Positions 1 through 12,758 are shown, counted from the first letter of the stretch. The stretch is DNA of 64,000 nucleotides from Lonicera japonica (GCA_021464415.1 CM038468.1:3038001-3102000); one strand, 5' to 3'. Translations and numbers: made by a program. Notes: generated by a model not told the origin, from the sequence alone.

Positions 1-67
1 TGGAGAAATTGAGTCAGCACAGTGGTTCGAACCTTACGGAACTTTAATGAAGGTAAGTTTGCATTAC

Positions 68-301
68 CATTCTGGAAGCATCTCTGTAACACTTGTTATA
101 TTCATCCCCCTTCTTTCGTGGCTTCATAGGGTTGACATGGAACCACGTTCCTCTTGATTTATCCAGGTACATCATTGTGAAATGATACTTTTCTTCATGG
201 TGTAACGGGATAATGATATGAGTTGAATTATGGATGTTATCCAATATGGGATTAAGCAGGAACTTATTGATACCAATCTCACGGCCCAACAATACATATT
301 G
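68..301 (-). CDS. Exon with Ulp1 catalytic-His region
   Basis: This 78-codon exon opens after an acceptor at 303-302 (atgcag) and closes before a gtaatg donor at 67. It carries the Ulp1/C48 pattern of an 'IPLH' strand followed by HHEEKYHFT, where the His before Phe-Thr is the likely catalytic His. About 15 residues further on is WFHVNP. Classical Ulp1 proteases place an Asp near this point; an Asn is read here, which is common in plant Ulp1-like families. The Cys-containing motif should follow in the next exon, outside the window. The preceding exon, 501-409 (VIDTYAKLLKTG through TTFAW), joins in frame. Confidence 0.65.
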
Positions 302-783
302 CTGCATTTACAACATGGATTAATGACGTATTGTATAAAAATTCGATATATTTGAAGTATAATAATGGTATACGTAATCATTATCTATTTATTTACGTAA
401 TAGATTACCCAAGCGAACGTCGTCAGGATAGTTGCTTTAACACCGAATCCTGGTTCGACTGCTACCCCGGTTTTCAGAAGCTTCGCATATGTGTCTATTA
501 CCTGCAGCAAACGAAATTTAATAAGTGGGCATTTTAAGAACTGTATTTTAAAAACTGATTTTATTAATATGAATAGCATAATATAGTGAATCGTACATTG
601 CTTGATAGTGATTTGTTGTGAAGTATGTCCCCCATGTCCTTCACAGATAGACAAACAATATCCAGCAGAATCAGCTCGTACCTACAAATTATCGTACAAG
701 TGTTCGATAAATAATCGCTGTACAATATCAGATTTTAAATAATATGCAATGAAATTATTTAAAATCTTATTCAGCTCACACTA

Positions 784-2662
784 ACCCCGGTGATTTGTCT
801 GTCATTATATTCTGTAGTTTCATTTTCATACTGGGATCAAGTTGCTTTGCAATAGCTGTTTTATTGACGTTAAATCGTTTTGTTGGTATGCATGGTCCAC
901 CTTTATCCAATCTGTCGTCGATATCATCAATGTCAACAGGGTTTCATCTGTCTCCATCTGCCTGTACATTCGAAGCCTTTGTGTACCTAGAAACTGTCCT
1001 CCGATTCCTCCTGGCGTGAATCTCATTGAGTGATGCGGATTCGGGCTTTTCCACATCCTTGCGTTTTTTATTATTGCCTTGTTTGACTTCAACCTGCGAT
1101 GCAACCCTAGTCCTTGCTCCTCTTTCAACCACACCCCGGGCTATTGACCCTTGTTCTGGCTCCAGTTTTGGAATAGGAACGCTTGGTTCATTCTCCTTCA
1201 ACTCTGATTGGAGCGTACGATTTATTATCGTAAGCTCGTCATTTACTGATTGTATCTCTGTCAATCTTTCCATTAGCTTCTTACTAAAGACATCCAACTC
1301 ATCGAAATCCCTCCTTTTTCTATCGAACACTGACCTTAGGTGGTCTGTCTCACCTTTTGCATTGTCTACCCCTCTCCGCCACCTTTCCGCTTCTTCTTCA
1401 AGCCTGTTATTGTTGTCCACTAAAATTTGTATATCCCGATCCTTTTGTGTCATCATGTCGTAGTTGGTGTGTTGAAGAACCTCTATCGCAACTTTGAGTT
1501 TTTCATTGTCAATCTCTAGTTCATGTACCCTCTCTTCTGTTTCAGGTCCGGAGCTCGAACTTGCCATTTTATTCTTTGTGCATGCCATTTGTGTTACATG
1601 TAGCTCAAATGAAGGTAAACCACTGTTTTCAAGTGGTTCCGATTCTGTCTTCTCCTTGCTCCTCGATTTGATAATGCTGTGTACAGTGTCCGCAACATCT
1701 ACAACTGAGCATCGCTTTTCAAGTTCGGATACATTTGCGTGTGATTCGTCAAGTAAGCAAAGCATCATTCCAACCCGTGTCTCGCTCCTCTCCAGATGAC
1801 CCTCGCTACTCTTCAACCGCACAGCCAACTCGTTTGCAGTGTCTTCGAGATTGATGCACCTGCTCTTCAATTCTTTTATCTCAATGTCCTTACGTTTTAT
1901 CTCCTCGATTGACTTCATATAGTTCTTGGTTAAATGCTCATGCGCAACCATCATTTTTTTAAATTCAGATGTCGCCCGGTCACTTGTTCCATTCGTTTTC
2001 TGATCTGCTGTTTCATGCACGATTGACATTTTTGGTGGGACGGATGGTACAAACACATTAACACCTGAATTGTGGTACAACGACCTCAAATTGTGTTTCG
2101 AATGCTCTGGATTCCTATCAACTTGACAAGACGTGGTCGACTTAATAGGCTGACTAGCTGCATTCGAAGATGTCTCCTTTGGCATCTGGCTAATGTTAAA
2201 ATGGTCAGACTTGTTACGCCATTCTGGAGTGGTCTTTTCTACCGGTTGAGCTGGAGGTTGATGCGACGACCGAGCATGGAGACCTTCTTCCATTGCAATT
2301 GTTTTTGAATTTTCCATACAATTAAGCTTTGATTGTTTTTGCGCCGAATCAGATGCACCTACACTGTACTTTGTGAAATTGACTTCAAAGATTTTTGGTT
2401 CTCCATCTGCAGTATCACCATTAACAGGTTCATTGATGCGTTTAAATTCTTTCAGTCCGTCACACACTTCTTTCTTTGGAGTTGAAAGACCGGCACCCCG
2501 TATGTCGATACCCTTACCCTTTCCCTTATCTGTATTTGATACAACAGGCATACTTGTCAGTGTCCTCGGAGCTCTTGATCTTCTTCGTATTTCAACGTTT
2601 ATTTCAGATGCATGTGAACGCGATCCAATGCTTTCAACATCAATCACATACTTTTCTATCAC
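784..2662 (-). CDS. Coiled-coil exon of the Ulp1-like gene, with in-frame TGA
   Basis: This is a long exon: 572 sense codons from 2662 to the TGA at 946-944, then the same frame continues for about 50 codons to a donor-like GTGTGAGC near 784. The first half is polar with Lys/Gly patches (DKGKGKG) typical of a disordered linker. The middle, roughly residues 230-490, has heptad-like Leu/Glu/Lys repeats indicating a coiled coil, for example ELKSRCINLEDTANELAVRL. The end is basic (RRNRRT). After the TGA the reading resumes with DIDDIDDRLDKGG and a KRFNV motif. The surrounding codon, aga-TGA-aac, fits a CGA-to-TGA change, but that is inference. The 2662 border is set by the acceptor ttag and not by a start codon. 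Confidence 0.65.
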
Positions 2663-2977
2663 CTAAGTTAAGAAAATTATAAAAAAAGCTACACATAAGT
2701 AGTTGTTAGTTTAATGAATATATATATATTTGCATTGTACATATAAGGTGAAGTATACCTTAATGGGTGGCATATCTTTTTGCTGGAATGCATTCTTAAG
2801 TTTTCGTATGTCCCACCTTACGAATAGTGGCTTGTCTTCGTCCTCTGGCTCGTCTGGCTCTATAAGACTGGTAACTTCGCAAAACCAGTACTGAAAATGC
2901 ACAAACAGAGTATTTATGTTATAAGATCTAATAGGACGAATTTAATAATTAACATAATTGTCTTTTGTCATAATTAC

Positions 2978-3664
2978 CATCAACAATGGAACACATCCTG
3001 TTACTGTGGATGGCCTGCTTGTCTTTGCTATGATTGACTCCATTAGCCATTCATAGATAGCCAAAGCCCAATTGTATTTGTTCATCTCATCGATGCTGGA
3101 CATAAGTTTTGCAAGGAACCATGGGATAGATGTTCCGGTGTTTGGGAAAAAAACAGAGTTACACAATAAAACACACATTAGCTGTACTACCCTATCCACA
3201 TCGGTGGTGTTAACCAACTTCAATTTGCTGACTATCTCTCGTTCTACATGGGTTTTTTGTAGTTGACCCCTGCTTAGACTAAAATTGCTTTGTATACCTG
3301 CGTCAACTTGTTGATTACCAGATATATCTATCCTATCACCAAAACAAGGCACACCAAATATCTTAGTTACCCATGTCGGGGTCAACTTCACATGCTTGCC
3401 ACCAAATATAAACATGCCAGTAGGAGCGTTATAGCATCTAATAATTCTGACGATGTCCATGTCAGATTTGCGGTGCTTGGTCGTTGCAACAAACCCCTGA
3501 TTGTACATATCGAACAGTGGGTAGAAAGGTGTGTTCATCATTGAGTTAACATGTGATGAATTAAGCCCCCCTGCCTTGAACAACTCCAATGAACGACCAA
3601 ATAATACCATGTTAGAGCGGAATTGATCTGTTGTGACGATTGCTGATTCGCCATCTATTTGTAC
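2978..3664 (-). CDS. N-terminal globular-domain exon of the Ulp1-like gene
   Basis: A 229-codon open exon between an acceptor (ctag at 3668-3665) and a donor (ATG|GTAATT, 2977). It reads as folded protein: alternating hydrophobic and aromatic positions, the motif FGGKHVKLTPTWVTKIFGVP, then a helical stretch with VVQLMCVLLCNSVFF and WALAIYEWLMESI. This resembles the DUF1985 or plant-mobile-domain type of N-terminal domain that precedes Ulp1 domains in plants. Its biochemical role is not established. The next exon (2890-2759; EPDEPEDEDKP then FVRWDIRKL) joins in phase 0. Confidence 0.6.
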
Positions 3665-4443
3665 CTAGTTTAAGAGTAAATACTCCTTGGTTATGAGATT
3701 TGAATCATTTGAGTCGAAATCTAACATCATCTAGTTTGGTTTAGTTTGTTTGCACACATGAAAACATACCAATGTAGCAGAACGGCTTTTATGGTGTGGA
3801 ACGGGTCTACTTCTCTTTGTACCCCTTTTATCATTCAACATTTGGTCATCATATTTGTCAGTTGATTGAACATTGTTCACCGGTTCATGATTGACCTGTA
3901 TTAGACAATGAATTGTTAGTAAAAAATTGCCACACAATGTATCATTATATAAATTTACAAACAGATTAAGGAACTATATTGTTATTTAATGATTAAAAAT
4001 ATTTGTTATATCGAATTTACCCTGCTTTTCTGGATATTCAATCGTGGACTCCTTCTTCTGTTAAGTAGCTCATTTTGCCTTTGCTGTGTCATTTAACATG
4101 AATGAATATCATTACAAATCAAAATTGAGACATTAAGTGATATGTACTCATTCATGAAGATATAAAGATATAAATTAAGAATAAACAGGGAATCAAAATC
4201 TGAAATTACTATAATAAATGATATACACAAATGGCTGTCAATTCTATAAAAGGATTCGAAAAAATTACACATGTATAAACAAAACAGATACGTGTATTTC
4301 GATTTATAGCAATGTCAATGTGATATAAAAAAAAATTGAACTGTTTATTTTGTTTATAATCTAGCATTCATATCATTAATGTCAAAAATCCCTATGTACG
4401 GCAAAATTAGAACTCATAATAGAGTCCATACATGTCCGTGCAT

Positions 4444-5690
4444 TTCAGTTCATATAACTGTTATATAACAACACGTTACATTGTATAATTTCAACCAAAT
4501 TTGTGAAAATGTTTGGAAAATAGATTAAATTATAATATATCTGTATAAATACAATATATGGGCAAAGATAAGCATGAAATCATAGTTTCCCAAAAACACA
4601 ATAGTACGATTAATCATATAGATACATTGTTTCATATAACTGTTTTATCATTCGAAAAAATTCCATATTAACATGATTTCATGCATATATATCCAATTGG
4701 ATTGTAATTGTCTGTTTCTGTCACAAATAACCAAAACTTTAATTATAAGTATTGATAATTATTCTATCCGCATTATTTACTTAAAATTTACCTTTTTTAT
4801 AATAGATATGATCAGACGAATGCTTATGAATTTTTTAAAAATAACCATACCTATTAACATTCAATTCATCTTTCAGTAAAATTATCAAGATAGGTATTTA
4901 ATGTAGAAAGTTACACGAACTTATACATTGAATCAATTTACGATGTTAGTCCAAAATCAAAATGGTCGTTCAACATATTTAAATTGTTTTTAATAACATA
5001 TTCACCAAGTAAGATAATTTGACTGTTAATAAGTTATTTTGTATCTGCTAAACCACATATTTATTCGTGTTTTACTATTACGTTACATACATAGAATTAT
5101 GATATTCTAATCGAACATATTTTACTGTACAATATATGTATTCTGATCCCGTTTATGGATATGTTATAAAAAACTAAATAAAATCAAATATTTGTTTATT
5201 AATCAAGATTTAAGAAAATGTTTAAACTTATAATACACACTTAACTACCTTAAAGATCACATAATTCAGTTCATATAACTGTTATATAATAACACTTTAC
5301 ATTGTATAATTTCAACCAAATTTGTGGAAATATTTGGAAAATATATTAAATTATAATATATATGTATAAATACAATATATGGACAAAAATAAGCATGAAA
5401 TTTTTAAAAATAACCTTACCTATTAACATTCAATTCATCTTTCAGTAAAATTATCAAAATAGGTATTTAATGTAGAAAGTTACACGAACTTATAAATTGA
5501 ATCAATTTACAATGTTAGTCGAAAATCAAAATGGTCAATCAACATATTTAAATTGTTTTTAATAACATATTCAACAAGTAAGATAAGTTGACTGTTAATA
5601 AGTTATTTTATATCTGTTAAACCACATATTTATTCGTGTTTTACTACTACGTTACATGCATACAAATATGATCTGCTAGTCGAAATATTT
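4444..5690. repeat. Imperfect direct duplication, second copy with a 250-bp deletion
   Basis: Sequence 4444-4580 recurs at 5265-5401 (offset 821), and 4831 to about 5123 recurs at 5401 to about 5690 (offset 570). The second copy therefore lacks the stretch matching about 4581-4830. The deletion joins at a short shared 'atgaa' sequence, as in microhomology end joining. Point differences are scattered, so the duplication is not recent. It lies upstream of the Ulp1-like gene, in what could be its first intron or its 5' flank. No coding potential is seen. Confidence 0.75.
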
Positions 5691-7167
5691 ACATTATAAA
5701 TACACAATAGTACGATTAGTCATAGTTGTTTATATAATTCAAACAACTTACATTATAAATACATTATTGCATATATCTGTTAACTGTTTATCAAGTATAG
5801 TAATTAAATTCTATAAACCTGTTTCAATACTAGGGGTGTAATCCCAGTTTCATATTGATATAATTATAACAATATAACGCGTACATATATACATATATAA
5901 CTGTTAGCATGTACTTACACTTATTAGTTAATAATGATCCATTAGTTTCTAGATATATTAAAATAATACATTGCATATATTGTACATTATTATAATATTG
6001 ATAATTTATTGTAATAAACAACTAAACAATTAAATAATCACATAATATTTTTATTTGTGTACGACTTTCTATGTACTTCAATTACCAATTAATTCATGTA
6101 CATACATTTGTTAATTTATTATTATGTATATTAATTAAATTTTATAAATATGTTTCAAAATATAATAAACAACTAATTGTATTTGTTGAATATAATTGTA
6201 AGAATAATCTTGGGTTGTGATGATTAACTAAACAATTATACTGTTACAGAATATTTCTATCCTTTTATAAATTATGGGCAATGAATTATGGATTCCCTCC
6301 AAAAAAGAGTTCTCTAATTCTTCAAAGCTCCCGCCAATAATATTGTATATATTAACATTCACAGCAAGTTACATTAAAACAATAAAACCAAACCACTTGA
6401 CCAGGCTTAACTCTGCAATGGCAATGGGATTCGTTTGTTACTGCCGGCTTCAAACAATAACTAGGACTTCGACAACACCACAAAACCCTGGCCGTCGATT
6501 TCTCACATGCCCCAATCCATCGGTTAGTTTAAATTTTTATATTCATTCATATTTTCAGATAATAATCTTGATATACAACTGACATATATAAGTTTCTAAA
6601 ACAGAACTCAGCATGTGGATTTTTCCTTTGGGAGGACATCGCTATTTGGATTCACAACAACCAGCGTGTTGCAAAACGGGAGAAGTTTTTGTGGGTCATA
6701 TTATTTATATGTTTTTACATTATATGGAGGATGTCTACATATGAAAATTGAAAAGCTTGTTATGTTTTATATATATAATAAATAATGCAACTGTTCACGG
6801 AAGGTATATTGGCAAACAAGTTCACGTAATACACGTTTTGTTTAAAGGACGTATGTTCTTCAATTTAGGTAAGTATAATTTGAAAATATCCAATCATATA
6901 TAGTTAAAACACAAAACCATTTCCATCATACAGATTATAAAATAAAAGCCCCAAATCTCGCATATTAAGACTCTCAATCACATAGCAGATACATTAATAA
7001 AACATTTTAAATTATAATTAATTAGTAATAAAAAAAAAACTATTAACATGTCATCAACATTACCAAATTTAGCAAAATTATAATTTTTTCAAAACAAACA
7101 CAACGTAACCATCCAAAAAAAAACAAACATACCATCCAAAGAAAAAACCATGGTCAACCATCATCAT
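5691..7167. other. AT-rich gene-free DNA
   Basis: Apart from short AT-rich open frames with no recognisable composition, I see no gene here. It may be the 5' flank or a long intron of the Ulp1-like gene. No terminal repeats or target duplications were found. Confidence 0.5.
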
Positions 7168-7692
7168 TCACCAGCCAGGGTAGGGATTGTCTGTTGAAGA
7201 GCTGTGTGCGTATCTATCATCGTCTTCTTCACCGTATTCTCGTCCAATTTCACTAACGTCAAAGTCCGATCCGGAAGACGAAGAATCAGTTGTAGACAGA
7301 TATTCATTCTCCTCTCGCTCAATATCTTCAATATCCTCAAGCCAGGGTGCAATTTCGGATTGTACACCATCACCGGATTCTTCACCTTCGTTTTCGTTGT
7401 CAGAATCGCCATTGTCGCTTTCTTCATCACCATCCCCGTCATCTTCGTTTTCACCCAGATCATCTTCTTCATCAGCTGCCAGAGCATTCGTATTATCCAT
7501 AGATGAATCATTGGATCTATCATCGTGACACACACGTTCGTCTTTGGTTTGACATTCACCAACATCGTGTTTGTTTATGTTTTGGTCTGGTGACGATACA
7601 GATGATTGCTCCAACGTCCGTTGTCTTTTATTTGGTTCTAGAATTGCCGGTGAAGATGTTGTACGTTTTAATACTCTATTCGGACTCTCCAT
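7168..7692 (-). CDS. Small acidic protein, hypothetical
   Basis: A 174-codon ORF starting ATG at 7692. Residues 1-35 are basic and Ser/Thr-rich with a KRQR patch that could be a nuclear localisation signal. Residues 75-115 are almost wholly Asp/Glu with Asn, Gly and Ser. A Ser-rich acidic tail ends at PYPGW. The strong bias on one strand, in otherwise AT-rich DNA, argues that it is or was coding. Acidic low-complexity proteins of this kind are often nuclear, but no family is recognised. It lies on the same strand as the Ulp1-like gene. The only donor-like GTGAAT near its end has the wrong phase for the 4083 exon, so I treat it as separate. Open frames on the other strand here are mirror images of the bias. 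Confidence 0.5.
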   Translation of the reverse strand: MESPNRVLKRTTSSPAILEPNKRQRTLEQSSVSSPDQNINKHDVGECQTKDERVCHDDRSNDSSMDNTNALAADEEDDLGENEDDGDGDEESDNGDSDNENEGEESGDGVQSEIAPWLEDIEDIEREENEYLSTTDSSSSGSDFDVSEIGREYGEEDDDRYAHSSSTDNPYPGW

Positions 7693-8743
7693 TGATACAA
7701 CCCGTATTTCGTACAGTTACAAATGATATATATGTTTGGTCTAATATATATTGTAACGGACGACCGCATATCCATCGGAACAGTCGTATATACATTAATG
7801 CATGAATCGGAATGCGAAGGGACGTGTCTGTTGATGATGCCGGTGTATACCATAATTCGAGGTGTGGACATTCATATATCTGTTTTGGCGCGTTGACACA
7901 GGTATGCTGCGATTTCCAATATAAGAGATAATTACCTTCTATTAATCACAGTTTCCTCTATATTAAATTCTTATTATGATTATTAATATATATATATATA
8001 TAAACTGTTATATATTATATAGTCAACAATAATTTCCATCAATATAATATATGAATTTTTTTAAAATTAGTAATTTTCTTATGATATGTCAAAATCAATT
8101 TTGTATATATCATATATGTTTCATGCAACAAATTTTCTTATACAGATGTTTCATGCAACAAATTTTCTTATACAGATGTTACATGCAACAAATTTTCTGA
8201 TACAGATGTTACATTCAACATTTCAATTTTGAATAAATATTAAATTTCATACAAAAATTTTATAAAAATATATATTATAAGGTTTCATACAGTATGAATC
8301 TTATTTGATGATTACATGTTTCCAATTGTGTGTATGTATCTGTATATGTGTTCATAAATATTTACATATATGGTGTTAATCAAAAAATACGCATATTAAA
8401 TAGACAAACATAATTATAGAATGTTTACTGAAAAATCCAACAATTATGGTAAGAATATTAACGTTAATTTTCCTTGTTTATTCCGTGGGGGTAATTTAGT
8501 CTATAAGAAAAGTCTTAATTGTTGCCTTTTTGTTATTTAAGGCAAGAAGGACCTGTTACTAATATATAGATTTATCGTGTCCTCAAATCCAATTAATTAC
8601 GATAACAGGGAGGTAAAACTAATAACCCCAAATAAATATTTGAGACCATTTCCCTTTATCAAAAGCACCCTAAGGAAATTTACCACATAATACTCAAGGT
8701 AAAGGAATTGAGAGAGAGAAAGAGAGAGAGAGAGAGAGATGAC
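7693..8743. other. AT-rich spacer with a 30-bp tandem repeat
   Basis: No gene. At 8116-8220 a 30-bp unit (atgtttcatgcaacaaattt and ten more bases) is repeated about 3.5 times with few changes. A (TA)n run lies near 7990-8000. This interval should hold the later exons of the WAT1-type gene if it were intact, and none can be read. Confidence 0.6.
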
Positions 8744-8946
8744 CTTTCAAAGAAGATAGCAAGAGGAGCAAAGAAAAGAGTAGCAATAGCATTTCTATAA
8801 AGAGCAAAAGTGTAGTGATTCACGCCTTGGTTTAGAGCTGTTTTTGCTAATATTACTATACCAGCATACCCAAATTGCACCAATATCACTAACAAATATG
8901 GCTTTGCTCTACTTATTTCTAAGTTACAAACCACCTTCTCCCCCAT
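8744..8946 (-). pseudogene. WAT1-related (nodulin MtN21/EamA) transporter, first exon only
   Basis: Starts ATG at 8946 and encodes about 67 residues up to a splice donor (GAAAG|GTCATC, 8744/8743). KPYLLVILVQFGYAGIVILA then KTALNQGVNHYTFALYRNA and a hydrophobic segment ending IFFER match the first two membrane helices of WAT1-related plant proteins. These are ten-helix drug/metabolite transporters; WAT1 itself exports auxin from the vacuole. The exon length and the break after the second helix match the usual first exon. No later exon is visible in the 1.05 kb before the next ORF. The intron begins with a (GA)n run. This looks like a truncated fragment, although a very long intron cannot be fully excluded. 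Confidence 0.75.
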
Positions 8947-11900
8947 TGATATCTTTTAATTTTCTTATGAATATATTTTACTCAATTTATTTAATCACCT
9001 CTCTCTCTCTCTCTTGTGAGATTAATTGTGTGAAATAAGCAGGTGGGCTTTTGTTGTGTATATATGGAGAAGGGATATGTATGTATATATTCACTCACAT
9101 GCATGAAAAGTGAAAAGGATGCATCTCCACCCCCAGTATCTACGTGGAACTGCATGCATGGAATTACTCTAAGTGGAGGAGTGTAGCATGATAATATTCA
9201 ACAAAAAGGTCACGTGACTTCTTGCTTCTTCTTTATTTATTTTTTATCTTTGCCACAGGGTGCGTCCAGCTAATTTTAGCACAATTTACCTAATTTCTGC
9301 TTACGAAACTGATCAATAATTACCATAGTATTTTTACGGCTGCTGAGACTTGACTTAATTTGGAGCTCCCAATTGAACTTAGTGAGCTATCACTGGACCT
9401 CTCATAGTGGTTATGTGATTCATTCCTGTAACATATATAAAACAAATACATTTAGTTATCCATCTTAATTATAATTGGAGCTCATTTACTTTTCAATGAG
9501 TAATTTTTGATGATACAAATAAAGAGTTCTCTTTTTTTTTTATGCGAACCATAATTTTATAGTCATCGCCTTTGTAAATATATTCATGTAGATTGAATTT
9601 AAGATTTCTTTATCACGAGGACAAAGAATACGCCAATAAATTTCAAGACCGTTAACGAGATACGCATAAAGAACGAGTTTTCAAAATGTTTATTCTGCAA
9701 ATTCACCTGAAGGGATTAATTAGTGTCTTAGGACTATATTTAATTAATCTTGCAAATTAGTATAATACTATTGTTTTTGGTCCATTCTAGCTTGCAAAGT
9801 AAATAAGGTATTCTTTAAAATATAAAAACTATGTTACTAAAGATCATATATACTGAAATGCCAGAAGGCTTACATGAAGTCCAAATCGTACCCTTAATTA
9901 TTAATTACTTGACACATCATTTTGTGCTAATTTTATGTCCTTAAAATTATGACTAATGATATTAGCACTATACAAATATACTATTGTACTCCGAAAAGAG
10001 TTTTCAATAAATAAAAATAGTCCCAAAAAATTCATATAATGGGTCATTAAAAATAACTTTGGAGTATTACATGTAATTTTAATTGTGAAGTGCTAATATC
10101 AATACTCTAAAACTATTTATATTTGCAATTGGGACATATTTGATGACCCATAAATTCGGCCACATCATCTTGTAAAGTAGATATATTATTTGTAAAATAA
10201 AAATAAAAATCAGTGCAGTATCATAAGTACAATTGAGAATTTTGTAAATTGATGTATTATTGACAAAGCAATTATATTTATTGCCAATGCAACGTACAAT
10301 TTTAAAAGTATATAAAACACTTCTCAAAGCAATATTATATTTCTGATAAAAAAATAATTGTTTTTGCAATATGAGTAGTAGTCCTTTGAAAAAAGTGCTA
10401 TATATTCCCATTTTTTAAATGTAACTTCTACTCGATGATCGGTCGAATTGCATAATACCAATTATTATTATTTTTAAATACAAGTGATAAATTGAATATA
10501 ATAGTTACTTTATATTATGTAAGTACTCCAACTTTTAATTTTTTGAACTTAAGTCGATTTAGGTATGGATCTGAGATATTTGTTATTAGAACTAGAATTC
10601 CAAAATCAAAGTAAAAAATTAAAAAAGAGAGACGTAAAGGATAAAAGGAATAAAGTGGTGTACCTTTTTAGGTAAATTAAATTTAAGTTAACAGTCCTAA
10701 TCATGTTACATTTTTTTTAAGAACATTAATAATCCCTATGCTAAACTTTAGGAATCTAGACATGGTACAAATGGATTTTTAGTAATAGATTTTTGTAGCT
10801 AAAATTTGGAAAAATAATTTTTAGCGATGAAAATTTGTCACTAAAGAATCGGTCCATACATGATCATCGCCAAAACTTTAGCCAGCACAATGCGATTTCA
10901 TATCTTACAAGAAAATCTAGCAATGTTTTAAAGATTTCAAAGGGAATAGATACTTTGTCCCTTTTGAAAATGCAAATTAACTCAAAATGGTTAAAGCATT
11001 GAAAGATGTTTTTCAACGAGCCTTTCTTCTTATGGCCCCAACCCATCACATGACTAGTAAAAGCCTAAAAGGAGTCCATAAAATAATTCTAAAAGTCTTA
11101 AAAATATTGTAAAGCATTTACCATTTTTGTTTTCTTTAAAATATATTATTTTTATTTTAATTAGGGTAACGAAATTTCAACCTTCAAACGCCTCCCAATT
11201 TTCAGCCAACACTACAAATGAATTAAAACGTTATTGGCTACATATTTCAACATTTCTAGTACAATTATTAGTTAGATGGGAGCGGTTGGCTAGTCTAAAT
11301 GGCATTCTCTTGGACCTAGGAGTACATGGGTTCCTATTTTCTCTAATGAACCAAAAAACAATTGGATGGGAATACTGTGAACATATAGTTTAGAGTATTT
11401 CCAAATTGTATAATTAAAATAACAATTATAATTAATTTTAACAATGTTGACTAAAAATACTATCGCTGTGATATAATCAAATATTAGCAAATTTTTAACC
11501 AGTAACTAAATCTACTCACTTTATAATCAAAGTTAACAACATTCTTCAATAGCTAAAATGAGGGACCCATTAATTTTATTAGGTAAAAGAAAATCTTTTC
11601 AAATTTAAATCATCATTCTCTCATTTTTTTGAAACAAAATTCAAATTGATTAATTTGTGGCTAATCAACATAATAGACCCTACAAATTTTGTTATTGAGA
11701 AAAAATAGCCATTGAAAATGCCTACATTGTTAACTTTAACAACTTGCTAAATGGATAATCAAAAGTAATTTTGATTATTCAATTTTGGTTATTCCATTAG
11801 AGATGCTCTTATACTACAGTAAAAACAACTTTTTAGAGACAAGAATATCTTGTTATTAAAATTCTATTTTCCATCACAAATGATATCAATGACAAAATAT

Positions 11901-12290
11901 TTTGTCACAAAATTGCATTATTAAATTATGTAAAGACTAAAAATCTCACAATCCTAAAATCAAAGCATTGCATGAAGCAATATATAAAATCCAATATTTA
12001 CTACTCCACTATTTCAATTTGGTTTTAGGTTAGATATTTAGAACTTTAATATCTTATCATATAAGGTGAGTACTTAAGACGATAAATCCCATGTCAAGAA
12101 ACCCAATTAATTTTGCTTAAATTGGTGCCCGAAGTTCTAAAATAAGGGAGGTAAGTGTAACTATTTAAATTGTAAGAGGGAGCCAAGTGTAATTAGGGCA
12201 TACAACATTGAAGAAAACTATAATATATTCTATGTGATCAAGTATTCTAAAGTTTTTTAAAAAAAATCTGACAAAAAAAGGATAGTGTTA
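8947..12290. other. Gene-free AT-rich DNA with MITE-like fragments
   Basis: No gene is supported. 10,030-10,165 has ends like a small inverted-repeat element (taatgggtcatt against a right end reading tgacccataaa). About 10,780-10,860 holds a short palindrome-rich element of a family seen again at 16.5-19 kb (agcgatgaaaatttgtcact followed by ggtccatac). The part just upstream of 8,946 would be the WAT1-type promoter; no box there is distinctive. Confidence 0.45.
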
Positions 12291-12301
12291 CTAAACATTT
12301 T

Positions 12302-12711
12302 GGGTCATTTGAGTTTTGGGGTCTATAGTTTTAGCAATCTTGAATTAGGGGTGCACAGTTTTCATTTATTGGGCTTTGGGGTCCATTTTTTATGGAACCG
12401 TGAATCAAAGCAAAAAAAGTGTTAGTCAACGAAATTTTTAGCCTAATGTACCTATTTTGCCCCTTAGGTAATTAAACAAACCAAAACAAATTATTTTAGA
12501 CCCCAAAACCAAATTATATCAATTTTATTTTTTTACAAAAATCTTCTCTCTTTTTTTTTTAACTTTGATTTATTTTATCGAATACCATAATTCTGATTTA
12601 TTGTTGTTTTTTTTTTTTTTGTATAATTGGCATATTATTCAATACGCGTGTTAAGAAAAAAATAAATATATATATGACATAAAGCCTAATATGACTCCCT
12701 TTTGGAAAGAA

Positions 12712-12758
<47 letters not shown>

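Larger units (their letters stand above)
1..4083 (-). pseudogene. Ulp1-like cysteine protease family gene, 3' end outside window, in-frame stop
   Basis: A spliced minus-strand model fits well: exons 4083-4021, 3895-3770, 3664-2978, 2890-2759, 2662 to about 784, 501-409 and 301-68, each with GT-AG borders. All borders I could fix are phase 0, and the frame stays open except for one TGA at 946-944. Order of parts: a basic start (RRRSPR, KRSRP), a globular domain in the 229-codon exon like the N-terminal domain of plant Ulp1/DUF1985 or plant-mobile-domain proteins, an acidic linker, a long coiled coil, then the start of an Ulp1 (C48) fold. Such proteins are predicted SUMO-type proteases and are often carried by plant transposons. 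The catalytic Cys exon would lie beyond position 1. The 5' exon is not identified. The TGA suggests a pseudogene, but a sequencing error or unrecognised intron is possible. Confidence 0.7.

Noticed and set aside
1026..1799. Plus-strand ORFs rich in Ser and Leu
   Set aside because: Shadows of the coiled-coil exon on the minus strand.
7168..7692. First exon of the Ulp1-like gene
   Set aside because: The only donor-like site near its end has the wrong phase for the 4,083 exon, and the frame closes with its own stop. Not fully excluded.
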